In this document: positions 8,124 to 16,301 of the stretch, piece by piece
Layout of the letters: each line of letters begins with the position of its first letter
How positions within the stretch are numbered: the stretch's first letter is position 1
Assembly: GCF_009805705.1 (NCBI RefSeq)
Contig: NZ_VSMB01000015.1
Location: 1 to 64,000 of the forward strand
DNA: 64,000 nucleotides
DNA from: Ruania rhizosphaerae
Lineage (GTDB): Bacteria > Actinomycetota > Actinomycetes > Actinomycetales > Beutenbergiaceae
Direction of reading: 5' to 3'
The notes under the pieces: model-generated
Told to the model about the DNA's origin: nothing
The model's database searches: none
What the model saw: the letters and a program-made list of their open reading frames with translations, nothing else
Position numbers and translations under genes: made by a program

Positions 8124-8160
8124 CGCCGGGTGCCCTCCATTCCCGCGAGGGCACCCGGCG
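8124..8160. terminator. Intra-operon hairpin after the binding-protein gene
   Basis: A 14-bp perfect stem (8124-8137 with 8147-8160) with a 9-nt loop sits between the binding-protein gene and the GH15 gene. A stabilising or partially terminating hairpin at this place would raise binding-protein expression above that of the enzymes, a common feature of ABC operons. Confidence 0.65.
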
Positions 8161-8179
8161 ACCCCGTGGAGACATGCTG

Positions 8180-9295
8180 ATGACCACCACTGCCCATGCC
8201 CCGCTGCTGGATGCCTCCCTGGCGCTGATCACTTCGCTGCAGGAACCGGGCGGCGCCTACCCGGCGAGCCCGACCTTCTCCGCCTACCGTGGGTACTGCT
8301 GGTTCCGGGATGGTGCGTTCATCGCCGACGGCGTCTCTTCCGCCGGGGAGGTGGCCTCACCTTCGGCGTTCCTGGACTGGTGCGCCGGGGTGGTCGAGGC
8401 CCATCGCACCCCGATCGAGCGGGTGGTCGCGGCCGCCGCGGCCGGTGAGCCGGTGCCGCAGGAACAGATGCTGCCGACCCGGTTCACGATGGCCGGCGCC
8501 CCCGGAGCGGACGAGTGGTGGGACTTCCAACTCGACGGGTACGGCACCTGGCTGTGGGCCGCCGCCGAGCACGCCGCGCGGCACGGGCTGGATGTCACGC
8601 GGTGGCGGTCGGCTGCCGAACTGACCGTGGACTACCTGCTCAGCTCCTGGCAGCGGCCCTGCTACGACTGGTGGGAGGAGCACGCCGAGCAGGTGCACGT
8701 CTCCACCCTGGGGTGCATCGTGGCCGGGTTGCGCGCGGCCGCCGACTCGGGCCTGGTGACCGGAACCCGGGCTGATGCTGCTCGCGATGGGGCGGATGCG
8801 GTCATGGAGGTGATCACCACCCGTGGGGTCGCCCACGGGCACCTGACCAAATGGCTCGGCACCGACGCGGTGGACGCCAGCCTGGCCGCACTGATCGGTC
8901 CGCTCGGAGTGATCGACCCGGAGTCCGAGCTCGCTGCGGCCACGATCGCCGCGATCGAGGAGCAACTGTGCACCGACGGCGGTGTGTACCGCTTCCGGGC
9001 CGACACCTTCTACGGTGGCGGCCGGTGGCCATTGCTGTCCTGCTTCCTGGGCCTGGCACACGCCCGGGCCGGGAACACCGCACGGGCCGGAGAACTGCTC
9101 GACTGGGCGGTCGGAACCGCGACTGCGGACGGTCTGCTGCCCGAGCAGGTGGACGGGCACCTGCTCGCACCGCACTACCGCACCGAATGGCTCGACCGCT
9201 GGGGGCCCGTGGCCACACCTCTGCTGTGGTCCCACGCGATGGTGCTTCGCCTCGCCGCAGCACTCTCACCCGCAGAATTGAAGGAGAACGCATGA
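8180..9295 (+). CDS. GH15 glucoamylase-like hydrolase, possibly isomaltose glucohydrolase
   Basis: 371 aa, an (alpha/alpha)6-barrel of family GH15 without signal peptide or accessory domain, hence cytoplasmic. CYDWWEEHAEQ contains the expected general acid (second Glu, about E167) and LLPEQVDG the general base (about E322). GH15 enzymes release beta-glucose from non-reducing ends of alpha-glucans with inversion. The size and the neighbouring GH31 resemble the isomaltose glucohydrolase/GH31 pair described in Kribbella flavida. ATG 8180 is preferred to 8174 because GGAGA is properly spaced only for the former. The stop overlaps the GH31 start (ATGA). The exact substrate is not proven. Confidence 0.85.
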   Translation: MTTTAHAPLLDASLALITSLQEPGGAYPASPTFSAYRGYCWFRDGAFIADGVSSAGEVASPSAFLDWCAGVVEAHRTPIERVVAAAAAGEPVPQEQMLPTRFTMAGAPGADEWWDFQLDGYGTWLWAAAEHAARHGLDVTRWRSAAELTVDYLLSSWQRPCYDWWEEHAEQVHVSTLGCIVAGLRAAADSGLVTGTRADAARDGADAVMEVITTRGVAHGHLTKWLGTDAVDASLAALIGPLGVIDPESELAAATIAAIEEQLCTDGGVYRFRADTFYGGGRWPLLSCFLGLAHARAGNTARAGELLDWAVGTATADGLLPEQVDGHLLAPHYRTEWLDRWGPVATPLLWSHAMVLRLAAALSPAELKENA

Positions 9296-11610
9296 TCCGG
9301 CACCGCCCACTCGGCTCCGGCCACCCCTACGCCCACGACACCGAACAACGCTCCCCCGTCCAGCCGGTGGCCGCGGAGCTGGTGCGCCTGGGCGTGCGTA
9401 CCTCCGCCGAGGTCGCCGCCGTGGAGCTGGAGTACCAGGTCGACGACGGACCGGTCACCACGGTCTCCCTGGCGCGGGTCGCCAGATCCTCGCGTGGGCA
9501 GTCCACCGACGGCGGCCACCTCGCCTCCGCGCAGGCCCGTCAGGCCCGCCAGGCGGGCGGGTGGCAGACCGAGATCATCGCACCGGCCATGGGCGCCACG
9601 CTGCGCTACCGCTTCGTCGGGTACACCGGAAGGGGCACCGACGGCACCATCGGCGGCGGCACTGACGGCATTGACGGCACCCAGCGGACCCGGTACCACA
9701 AGTGCCGGGTAGCCGCCTGGCGTGACGTAGACGGCGATGCCAGCGACAACAGTGGTGACGTGCTGGACCTGGCTGGGGACGCCGTCGGGATCCTCCCCGG
9801 TACCCAGGTGCTCGACGACGGCGAACGGGTGCACCAGGTGCGCTTCGCCCTCCCGCTCGCACCCGGCGAGCACGTGACCGGCTTCGGGGAGCGCTACGAC
9901 GCCCTCGACCACCGCGGCACGTCACTGGATTCGGTGGTCTTCGAGCAGTACAAGAGCCAGGGCGCGCACCGGCGCACCTACCTGCCGATGCCGTTCGCGC
10001 ACGTGGTCGGCGGCGCCGGGTGGGGCTTCCATGTGCAGACGTCACGCCGGGTGTGGTTCGACATCGGCGAAGCGAGCCCGGACCGGCTGACCATCACCGC
10101 GGAGGTGGATGCGCCGTCGGGGACCACGCCGTTGCTGGGTGTGGCGACCTACGCGGGCGAGCCGGCCGCCGTCCTGGACGCCTTCCTGGACGAGGTAGGC
10201 CGCCCCACCGAGCTGCCGGACTGGGTGTTCCGGCTGTGGGCCAGCGGCAACGAGTGGAACACCCAGGCCGAGGTGGAGCGGCAGCTGGCGCTGCATCGCG
10301 AGCACGAGATCCCCGTGGGCAACGTAGTGATCGAGGCATGGAGCGACGAGCAAACGTTCACCGCCTTCCGCAACGCCGAGTATGAGGTACGTGAGGACGG
10401 CGGGCCGATGCGGCTGGCGGACTTCACCTTCCCGGCGGACGGCGCCTGGCCGGACCCGAAGGGCATGGTCGACGCCCTGCACGCCCATGACGTGCGGGTG
10501 CACCTGTGGCAGATCCCGCTGATCAAGATGCGCCCGCACCCGGTCGGTCAGGCGAAGGCGGACGCGCGGGCTGCGATCGAGGAGGGTGTGCTGGTCCGGG
10601 AGGAGGCCCCAGACGGGACCTTGCGGCCCTACCGGAACCGGGGCTGGTGGTTCCCGCTCGGGCTGATGCCGGACCTCACCGACGAGCGGGCCGCCGACTG
10701 GTGGACCGCGAAGCGCCGGTACCTGGTGGAGGAGGTGGGCATCGACGGGTTCAAGACCGACGGCGGTGAGCATGCCTGGGGGTCGGACCTGGTGTACCTG
10801 GACGGGCGGCGCGGCGACGAGGGCAACAACACCTTCGCGACCGGGTACGCGGCTGCCTACGGACGGCTCCTGGAGTCGTGCGGGAAGGCGCCGGTGACGT
10901 TCAGCCGGGCCGGGTTCACCGGGTCGCAGGCTCACGGAGCGTTCTGGGCCGGGGACGAGAATTCCACCTGGGAGGCGTTCCGGTGGTCGATGCTGGCCGG
11001 GCTGAGCGCCGCGGCCTGCGGGATCGTCTACTGGGGCTGGGACATCGCCGGATTCTCCGGGCCGATCCCGGAGCCGGAGCTGTACGTGCGGGCGATGGCG
11101 GCGAGCGTGTTCGTGCCGATCATGCAGTACCACTCCGAGTTCAACCACCATCGCACGCCCTCGGTGGACCGCACGCCGTGGAACATCGCCGACCGCACCG
11201 GGGACTCCCGCGTGATCGACGAGGTGCGGGCGCTGGTGGAGCTGCGCGAACGCCTGGTGCCCTACCTGGCCGCAGCGGCACGGCAGACCGTGGCGACCTC
11301 CCGTCCTCTGATGCGGCCGCTCTACTTCGACCACCCGGGGGACGCCGCCGTGTGGGAGCACCCGGTGCAGTGGCTACTCGGGGACGACCTGCTGGTAGCA
11401 CCGGTGCTGGAACCGGGCGCGCGGACCTGGCCGGTCTACCTCCCAGAAGGGGTGTGGGTGGACGTGTGGTCCGGGCGGGCCCACGACGGCGCAGCGACGG
11501 TGGATGCCGACGTCTCCCGGCGCGACCGGGTGCCGGTGTTCGTGCGGGAGGCCGGGTGGGAGGGGCTGCGGGAGGTGTTCTCGGCGCCAGCTGCCGAGCG
11601 GCCTGTGTAG
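9292..11610 (+). CDS. GH31 alpha-glucosidase / isomaltosidase-type hydrolase
   Basis: 772 aa. The N-terminal beta-sandwich domain (about 1-290) is followed by the TIM barrel and C-terminal beta domains. GFKTDGGEH carries the nucleophile (about D490) and FWAGDENSTW the general acid/base (about D555), both intact. The family cleaves alpha-glucosidic or alpha-xylosidic bonds with retention. No signal peptide, so it is cytoplasmic. It overlaps the GH15 gene by 4 nt and shares its GAAGGAG ribosome-binding site region, so the two enzymes likely act in sequence: GH31 trims or opens an imported oligosaccharide, GH15 finishes to glucose. An unusual Gly/Thr/Asp-rich insert lies at about residues 111-126. 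Confidence 0.9.
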   Translation: MIRHRPLGSGHPYAHDTEQRSPVQPVAAELVRLGVRTSAEVAAVELEYQVDDGPVTTVSLARVARSSRGQSTDGGHLASAQARQARQAGGWQTEIIAPAMGATLRYRFVGYTGRGTDGTIGGGTDGIDGTQRTRYHKCRVAAWRDVDGDASDNSGDVLDLAGDAVGILPGTQVLDDGERVHQVRFALPLAPGEHVTGFGERYDALDHRGTSLDSVVFEQYKSQGAHRRTYLPMPFAHVVGGAGWGFHVQTSRRVWFDIGEASPDRLTITAEVDAPSGTTPLLGVATYAGEPAAVLDAFLDEVGRPTELPDWVFRLWASGNEWNTQAEVERQLALHREHEIPVGNVVIEAWSDEQTFTAFRNAEYEVREDGGPMRLADFTFPADGAWPDPKGMVDALHAHDVRVHLWQIPLIKMRPHPVGQAKADARAAIEEGVLVREEAPDGTLRPYRNRGWWFPLGLMPDLTDERAADWWTAKRRYLVEEVGIDGFKTDGGEHAWGSDLVYLDGRRGDEGNNTFATGYAAAYGRLLESCGKAPVTFSRAGFTGSQAHGAFWAGDENSTWEAFRWSMLAGLSAAACGIVYWGWDIAGFSGPIPEPELYVRAMAASVFVPIMQYHSEFNHHRTPSVDRTPWNIADRTGDSRVIDEVRALVELRERLVPYLAAAARQTVATSRPLMRPLYFDHPGDAAVWEHPVQWLLGDDLLVAPVLEPGARTWPVYLPEGVWVDVWSGRAHDGAATVDADVSRRDRVPVFVREAGWEGLREVFSAPAAERPV

Positions 11611-11641
11611 ACGAGGCACGGTAGACGAGCGGCACGACCCC

Positions 11642-11677
11642 TTCTACCATTGTAGAACTGCTATCTACCATGGTAGA
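11642..11677. promoter_or_regulatory. Tandem operators of the VapBC module
   Basis: TTCTACCATTGTAGAA (11642-11657) and TCTACCATGGTAGA (11664-11677) are two palindromes sharing the TCTACCAT half-site, with centres 21 bp apart, two helical turns. The second overlaps the vapB ribosome-binding site. This fits cooperative binding by a ribbon-helix-helix antitoxin, alone or with the toxin. Confidence 0.75.
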
Positions 11678-11688
11678 AGGAGTGACCG

Positions 11689-11940
11689 ATGAGCCTGAAC
11701 ATCAAGAATGAACGGGTGCATGAACTCGCACGCGAGGCAGCACGGCGGGCTGGCACGAGCCAGACAAGCGCGATCGAGGCCGCCCTGGAGCAGTACCTCC
11801 GCAGCTTCGACGCGACAACGGCAGCGGCAAGATCCGCAGATCTGGACTTCCTGCTCCACGACGTGCGCACCCGCCTGCATGCGGCGGGCGCTTCCCTCTC
11901 GACTGACGACCTCTACGACGATCAGGGCCTTCCCCGATGA
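11689..11940 (+). CDS. VapB-type ribbon-helix-helix antitoxin
   Basis: 83 aa. The first 50 residues form a ribbon-helix-helix (MSLNIKNERVHELAREAARR), of the kind found in the Rv0623/PSK-type antitoxins, and bind the operators immediately upstream. The C-terminal acidic tail (DDLYDDQGLPR) should wrap the toxin active site. AAGGAG lies six bases before the ATG. It overlaps the toxin gene by ATGA, which gives coupled translation with antitoxin first. Autoregulation is strongly suggested by the tandem palindromes. It is unrelated in function to the preceding GH31 gene. Confidence 0.88.
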   Translation: MSLNIKNERVHELAREAARRAGTSQTSAIEAALEQYLRSFDATTAAARSADLDFLLHDVRTRLHAAGASLSTDDLYDDQGLPR

Positions 11941-12338
11941 TCGTCGACACCTCAGCGATCGTCGCGATCCTGCAAGGCGAGGAGGAAGAATCCGCCTTCC
12001 GGGAAGCCCTTGCAGCAGCCGAGCACGCCTACCTTTCGGCCGCGAACTATCTCGAGCTCGCCATCGTCACCGACCGGATCGGTGATCCCGTCCTTGGACG
12101 CAGGCTCGATGAAGTGCTCGACACGCTCGACATCACTGTCGTGGACGTCACGGCGGAGGACGCCAGGACGGCACGCCAGGCGGCCCGCGACTACGGGCGT
12201 GGTTCAGGACATCCAGCTCGGTTGAACTTCGGCGACTGTTTCAGCTATGCCCTCGCCGCGCGTACCGGTGAACCCCTGCTGTTCAAGGGAGACGACTTCT
12301 CCCGTACTGACCTTCGCCCTGGTGCTCCGCAGCCCTGA
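11937..12338 (+). CDS. VapC-type PIN-domain toxin ribonuclease
   Basis: 133 aa PIN domain. The four acidic metal-binding positions are present: D4 in MIVDTSAI, E40 in NYLELA, D100 in NFGDCFSYA and D119/D120 in FKGDDF. VapC toxins are Mg-dependent endoribonucleases that cut tRNA or rRNA; the target here is unknown. It overlaps the antitoxin gene by 4 nt. All catalytic residues are intact, so the toxin is probably active. Confidence 0.9.
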   Translation: MIVDTSAIVAILQGEEEESAFREALAAAEHAYLSAANYLELAIVTDRIGDPVLGRRLDEVLDTLDITVVDVTAEDARTARQAARDYGRGSGHPARLNFGDCFSYALAARTGEPLLFKGDDFSRTDLRPGAPQP

Positions 12339-12481
12339 GCGCTGCAGCGCCCGGTGTCGTCGCACCCGCGCCGGGAAGGAGACGTCGGCTATCACCCCGT
12401 CGCACCCCGCCATCCCGGTCGATTCGGCCCGCCGCCATCGGGATTCCGATACCGTCGGGAGAACCCGACCCGGAACGTGCG

Positions 12482-13432
12482 ATGACGAACCAGCCCTATC
12501 AGGTCCACGAGTATCACGAGCAGACGGCGCGAAACTATGTGAGCGCTGGGCGCTTCAAAGGTGAAGTCGTCTCGATCCGTGGCGGACCGGGCGCAGTGGA
12601 GGTGAGCGGCGTGCAGGGCACGATCACCACCATCGCCGGCGACGGGGAGATTCTCCAGCGCAAGGGCGACGCGGGGCCCCGGTTGCGTGTTTTCGAGACG
12701 CCGCTGCACCCGGAGTCGCTCACCTACGGCCGGGTCCGGCACGACTTCTACGGCATTCCCCGCTGGGCGCGCAACCTACGGACCATATGGATCGTGGTGC
12801 TCGTGCTCGCAGTCCTGACGCTGAACGGGATCGTCGTGGGCGAGATCGGCGCCAATGTCCCGCTTCCCTGGGCAGTGGCCATGGTGGCGGCTATTGCGAT
12901 CGGCGGGCTACCACTGCTGCTGAGCATCCGGGCCACCCGCCGGGGTCTGGCCGATGCAGATCCGGTCGAGCAGGTGATCGACGTCTTCGAAACGTCCGGG
13001 ATGCCCATGGAGGACGAGGCGACGGCCTCGCTCTACCGGGGAACCACCTGGACGTTCTCGGGGCCCATGCGCGTCTATGACTACACCCTGCACCGGTTTA
13101 CCCGGGCCGGCTTGGTCGGCAGTCAGCTGATACCTGGATTCGCCGGCTACGTCCTCGGCTTCGCACCGCTAGCCGCGATCGCCTTCGGAATCTCCCGGAT
13201 CGTCCCGGACGAGTCATGGCGGACGGTCGCCGCGGTCGTCATCGGGATCGGTCAGCCGATCTGCGCCGTGCTGATCTGGCACCTGCTGCTCTGGTGGGTG
13301 GCGAGAACGCGCTACCACTCGCCACTCAAGGAACGCGCCGTCGCCTACTACCGGCGGCCGCAACGATCGACAGCGGCCTGGCTCGGCATCTACCTGCTCC
13401 TCACCGGTGCCCTGGTGCTGGCCGCCTGGTAG
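12482..13432 (+). CDS. Hypothetical multi-pass membrane protein
   Basis: 316 aa, family not recognised. A soluble N-terminal part (about 1-95, beta-rich) precedes two membrane helices (about 101-143), a cytosolic segment that repeats the look of the first domain, and three more helices (about 216-315). There are no catalytic motifs. The start ATG at 12482 has only a weak GGAA upstream. It stands alone between the VapBC module and a convergent CGNR gene, with 143 bases upstream in which I see no clear promoter. Confidence 0.65.
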   Translation: MTNQPYQVHEYHEQTARNYVSAGRFKGEVVSIRGGPGAVEVSGVQGTITTIAGDGEILQRKGDAGPRLRVFETPLHPESLTYGRVRHDFYGIPRWARNLRTIWIVVLVLAVLTLNGIVVGEIGANVPLPWAVAMVAAIAIGGLPLLLSIRATRRGLADADPVEQVIDVFETSGMPMEDEATASLYRGTTWTFSGPMRVYDYTLHRFTRAGLVGSQLIPGFAGYVLGFAPLAAIAFGISRIVPDESWRTVAAVVIGIGQPICAVLIWHLLLWWVARTRYHSPLKERAVAYYRRPQRSTAAWLGIYLLLTGALVLAAW

Positions 13433-13564
13433 GCCACCGCGAATCGTGCATCCACAGGTGGTTCAACAACAGGCCACGAGCACGACCGTCGTCTCCGGGC
13501 TCACCACGGTCGCAATCCGGCCCGGGATGCCGCCTCGGCTTCGCGGCGACGGGATCGAATCACC

Positions 13565-14098
13565 TCAGGCGTGTCGCGCCCGGTGTCGCCGCACGGCGGC
13601 CCGGTTCGCGCACCGTACCGAGCAGTAGCGTTGTCTGCCGTTGCGCGTCACGTCCACCACGACGGCGGAACACGGGTCTCCCGGGACCTCCCCCGCCGCG
13701 CATCGGCTCAAGCGATGCATGCCGCGAGTGGTCAGATGCAGGGCGGTGCCCACGCTGATCACGGCCGCCAGCACATGCGGCAGGGAGTTGCCGTCGTCGC
13801 GGTAGTGCAGATGCCAGCCCTCGTCGTCGTGATCGGTCAGGCGAGGGTAGGCGGTCACAGCGGCCATCTGAGCATTCAGGGTGGCGGCGCGGCTGTCCTC
13901 GTCCGGAGCGTCCACGACCTCCAGCCACTCATCGATCACGAGCCGGGTCCGGGCGTGGTCGTCCGGAGCTTCCGGGAACGGCTGGGTCATGCCGAACTCC
14001 CGCGTCCGGGCCTCGATACCGGCGCGGTCTGCAGGCCAGTCATTGGCGAGCGAAGCAGCCAGCACCACCGCATACTCGCCGTAAGGGTTGAGATGCAT
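13565..14098 (-). CDS. CGNR zinc-finger domain protein
   Basis: 177 aa. The C terminus is a CGNR-type zinc finger: cysteines around RCAAGE, GDPCS and YCSVRCANRAAVRRHR, with the signature reading CANR instead of CGNR. The N-terminal 120 residues correspond to the ABATE-type stress domain. Such proteins are presumed DNA-binding regulators in actinobacteria; no targets are known here. It diverges from the 65-aa gene starting at 14124. The region downstream (13433-13564) is non-coding and separates it from the convergent membrane-protein gene. Confidence 0.85.
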   Translation of the reverse strand: MHLNPYGEYAVVLAASLANDWPADRAGIEARTREFGMTQPFPEAPDDHARTRLVIDEWLEVVDAPDEDSRAATLNAQMAAVTAYPRLTDHDDEGWHLHYRDDGNSLPHVLAAVISVGTALHLTTRGMHRLSRCAAGEVPGDPCSAVVVDVTRNGRQRYCSVRCANRAAVRRHRARHA

Positions 14099-14123
14099 AA
14101 GGACATTACATCAGGCTTGCTCC

Positions 14124-14321
14124 ATGACCACCACACCAGCCATGATCCAGATCAATCAGCCACTCACCCAGCACGAGCACGGCTGGCATGTCGAGTCCCG
14201 CCACACGACCACGATGGGCACCGTGCTCTACGTGCGCTGCGGCTGTGGCGCGCGTCGGGTGGACCTGCAAGGACCGGGCGAGCCGGCGCCGTCGGGGATC
14301 AGCGCGACCATCGAGAGCTGA
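14124..14321 (+). CDS. Small hypothetical protein with a CxC motif
   Basis: 65 aa beginning MTTTPAMIQINQPL. A YVRCGCGARR segment could hold a metal or be half of a zinc ribbon, and several His residues lie before it. No family recognised. The inner ATG is favoured because the upstream dozen codons would overlap the divergent CGNR gene start. Divergent pairing with a CGNR regulator suggests, but does not prove, common control. Confidence 0.5.
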   Translation: MTTTPAMIQINQPLTQHEHGWHVESRHTTTMGTVLYVRCGCGARRVDLQGPGEPAPSGISATIES

Positions 14322-14336
14322 TGGTCTCCAGGGGGT

Positions 14337-14390
14337 CCGAAACTCAGGTTTGATACCAAGAAGGGGCCGAAAGTTCGGCCCCTGGGCGGG
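14337..14390. repeat. Structured intergenic repeat, copy 1
   Basis: About 54 bp beginning CCGAAACTC. It contains GGGGCCGAA-AG-TTCGGCCCC, an almost perfect hairpin (14362-14382), preceded by a degenerate first hairpin (CAGGTTTGATACCAAG). It matches the copy at 14452-14504 over its whole length. Confidence 0.7.
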
Positions 14391-14451
14391 CCGGGCCATC
14401 GCCACCCGTCGACCCCGAGCCATCTACGCTCGATCAGCCACGTCCCCGGGC

Positions 14452-14504
14452 CCGAAACTCGGGGTTGAACCCGAGAAGGGGTCGATTATTCGGCCCGTGG
14501 AGGG
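14452..14504. repeat. Structured intergenic repeat, copy 2
   Basis: Begins CCGAAACTC like copy 1. The first hairpin is well formed here (CTCGGGGTTGAACCCGAG), the second weaker (GGGGTCGA with TTCGGCCC). It lies 115 bp from copy 1, in the 3'-to-3' gap between the 65-aa gene and the FGE gene. Confidence 0.7.
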
Positions 14505-14555
14505 TCGGTGGGCAGAGCGCCGGCGGGCCGGGCGGCTGGGCGGCCAGTCGGTCGA

Positions 14556-15530
14556 TCAGGCAGGGCCGACCGTCCGGAACCCGGCATTCGACATCGACGA
14601 GTCCGGCGTGTTCGAACTGCGGGCGGCGTTGCGGTACCGGTTGCAGTAGGAGTCGTGGCACAGGAACGACCCGCCGCGCATGACGCGCGCCTGCCCGTGG
14701 TCGGGACCGGCCGGGTTCTCGGCCGGCGACTGGGCGTAGTAGCGCGGGTCGAACCAGTCCGCGCACCACTCCCACACATTGCCCACCGTCTGCCACAGTC
14801 CGTACGCATTCGGTTCGAAGGTGCGCACCGGCGCGGTCGTGAGGAAACCGTCCTCCACCGTGTTGTCGACCGGGAAGCGCCCCTGCCAGATGTTCGCGCG
14901 CCACTGCTTCTTCTCCCCCGGGAACCTGCTCCCCCACGGGTACCGCTTGCCGTCCAGGCCACCGCGTGACGCGGCCTCCCACTGAGCCTCCGTCGGTAGC
15001 GCCCGACCGGCCCACCGGCAGTACGCCTGGGCGTCATTCCAGGAGATGTGCACAGCCGGGTGATCCTCGCGCCCTTCCCAGGTGGAGTCCGGCCCTTCCG
15101 GGTGCGCCCAGTCGGCGCCCTTGACCCCGAGCCACCACGGGGTACCCGCAGCCTGACCCATGATCGCTTCCTGCGGCGCCGCGAGCGCCAGGTGGAAGAC
15201 CGCGGAGAACCCGAACGTCTCGGCCTCGGTGGCATACCCGGTGGCCTCGACGAAACGTGCGAAGTCAGCAGTCGTCACCGAGGTGGCATCGATCGAGAAG
15301 GCCTCCAAGGTCACCGGGTGCACGGGCGTCTCACCGTCGGCGGGGTAACCGACACCGTCAGCGTCTCCCATCTGGAAGGTCTGCGCCGGCACTGCACACT
15401 GCTCGACCGAGTGCTGGTCACGGCCGGCGCCGGGCACCACCTCCCCACGGTCGCCATCGTTGGGAGCTCCTGGCGTCTCGCGCGCCGGTGCGCAACAGGT
15501 CTTCGGCTGGTCCACGTCGTCCTTGCTCAT
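14556..15530 (-). CDS. Formylglycine-generating enzyme (SUMF1/FGE family)
   Basis: 324 aa, an FGE-sulfatase fold. FGE converts the cysteine of CxPxR in sulfatases to formylglycine, using copper and oxygen. The two active-site cysteines are present in GGSFLCHDSYCNRYR (about C291 and C296). LPTEAQWE, WQTVGNVWEWC and NIWQGRFP are conserved family blocks. The chosen start MSKDDVDQPK (15530) drops a non-conserved extension. Odd: residues 13-17 read C-A-P-A-R, which is itself the CxPxR recognition motif, after a second cysteine. No sulfatase gene is in this window, so the substrate is encoded elsewhere. Confidence 0.92.
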   Translation of the reverse strand: MSKDDVDQPKTCCAPARETPGAPNDGDRGEVVPGAGRDQHSVEQCAVPAQTFQMGDADGVGYPADGETPVHPVTLEAFSIDATSVTTADFARFVEATGYATEAETFGFSAVFHLALAAPQEAIMGQAAGTPWWLGVKGADWAHPEGPDSTWEGREDHPAVHISWNDAQAYCRWAGRALPTEAQWEAASRGGLDGKRYPWGSRFPGEKKQWRANIWQGRFPVDNTVEDGFLTTAPVRTFEPNAYGLWQTVGNVWEWCADWFDPRYYAQSPAENPAGPDHGQARVMRGGSFLCHDSYCNRYRNAARSSNTPDSSMSNAGFRTVGPA

Positions 15531-15684
15531 CGGTTGAGATCCTACGACGTGCGTGCGGAGCACCTCAGCGCAGTCTCACGATCCCGGGCGTACGCGCGCC
15601 ACCCGACGGCGGAGTACAGCTCCACGAGTTCGTCACGGCCCAGGGTGGTCGCCCCGCCCGCACTGATCTCCATGCTCGCCGAGG

Positions 15685-16149
15685 TTATCCCTCCCCGGCC
15701 GAACCCCCGGTCGCCAGCACCCGGCGCAGCCCACGCTCCCCCGCAGCCATCACCCGGGCATGCGACCACGCGAAGAACGGCGCGACCAGAGGTTGTGCGT
15801 GGCGCATCCACGCGCGCTGCACCTGAACGTCCCAGACGATGGTCATCGCGGTGGCATCGCCGTCGCTACGTGCTGACCAGCAGCCGATACCGCTCAGGTC
15901 GCCGACCACACGAGCACGGGCCGACCGTCCCGGGAGGGAGGAGGTGATCTCGGTGCCGAACACCAGCCGGTAGCCCACGTCGAGGGTCAGCTGCACCCGC
16001 ATACCCTCGCCAGCGTCGTCTCCCGATCGCACCAGCACGACGTGGCGAAAGCAGCGCCACCATCGCGGCCACGATTCGACGTCACTGAGCACCGGCCACA
16101 CTGACTCTGGTGGTGCATCGACGTGCCAGGTGGTGACGAACCGCGGCAT
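15685..16149 (-). CDS. SRPBCC (START-like) polyketide-cyclase-type protein
   Basis: 154 aa, one SRPBCC/Bet v1-like domain: starts MPRFVTTWHVDAPPESVWPV and continues DVESWPRWW, the usual opening of the polyketide cyclase/dehydrase family. The fold binds a hydrophobic ligand; no catalytic residues can be assigned. AGGAGG lies upstream of the ATG. It is transcribed towards the FGE gene but separated from it by 154 bases with no recognised element, so cotranscription is possible but unclear. Confidence 0.85.
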   Translation of the reverse strand: MPRFVTTWHVDAPPESVWPVLSDVESWPRWWRCFRHVVLVRSGDDAGEGMRVQLTLDVGYRLVFGTEITSSLPGRSARARVVGDLSGIGCWSARSDGDATAMTIVWDVQVQRAWMRHAQPLVAPFFAWSHARVMAAGERGLRRVLATGGSAGEG

Positions 16150-16301
16150 CGGAACCTCCTGTCAGAATTCACACCTGTGAACCATGCTGACGCACGACCG
16201 CGATGACTACGATCTCAGCCAGCGTTGCCATCGCGGCCCGTCCGAGCGCTCCGTCTGCCCTGACAGGGCGAATGCCCCTCAACTCGTGCGATTCTGAAGC
16301 C

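Noticed and set aside
8851-9291. N-terminal 147-residue extension of the GH31 enzyme
   Set aside because: Arg-rich shadow translation of the GH15 gene; the ATG at 9292 has its own ribosome-binding site.
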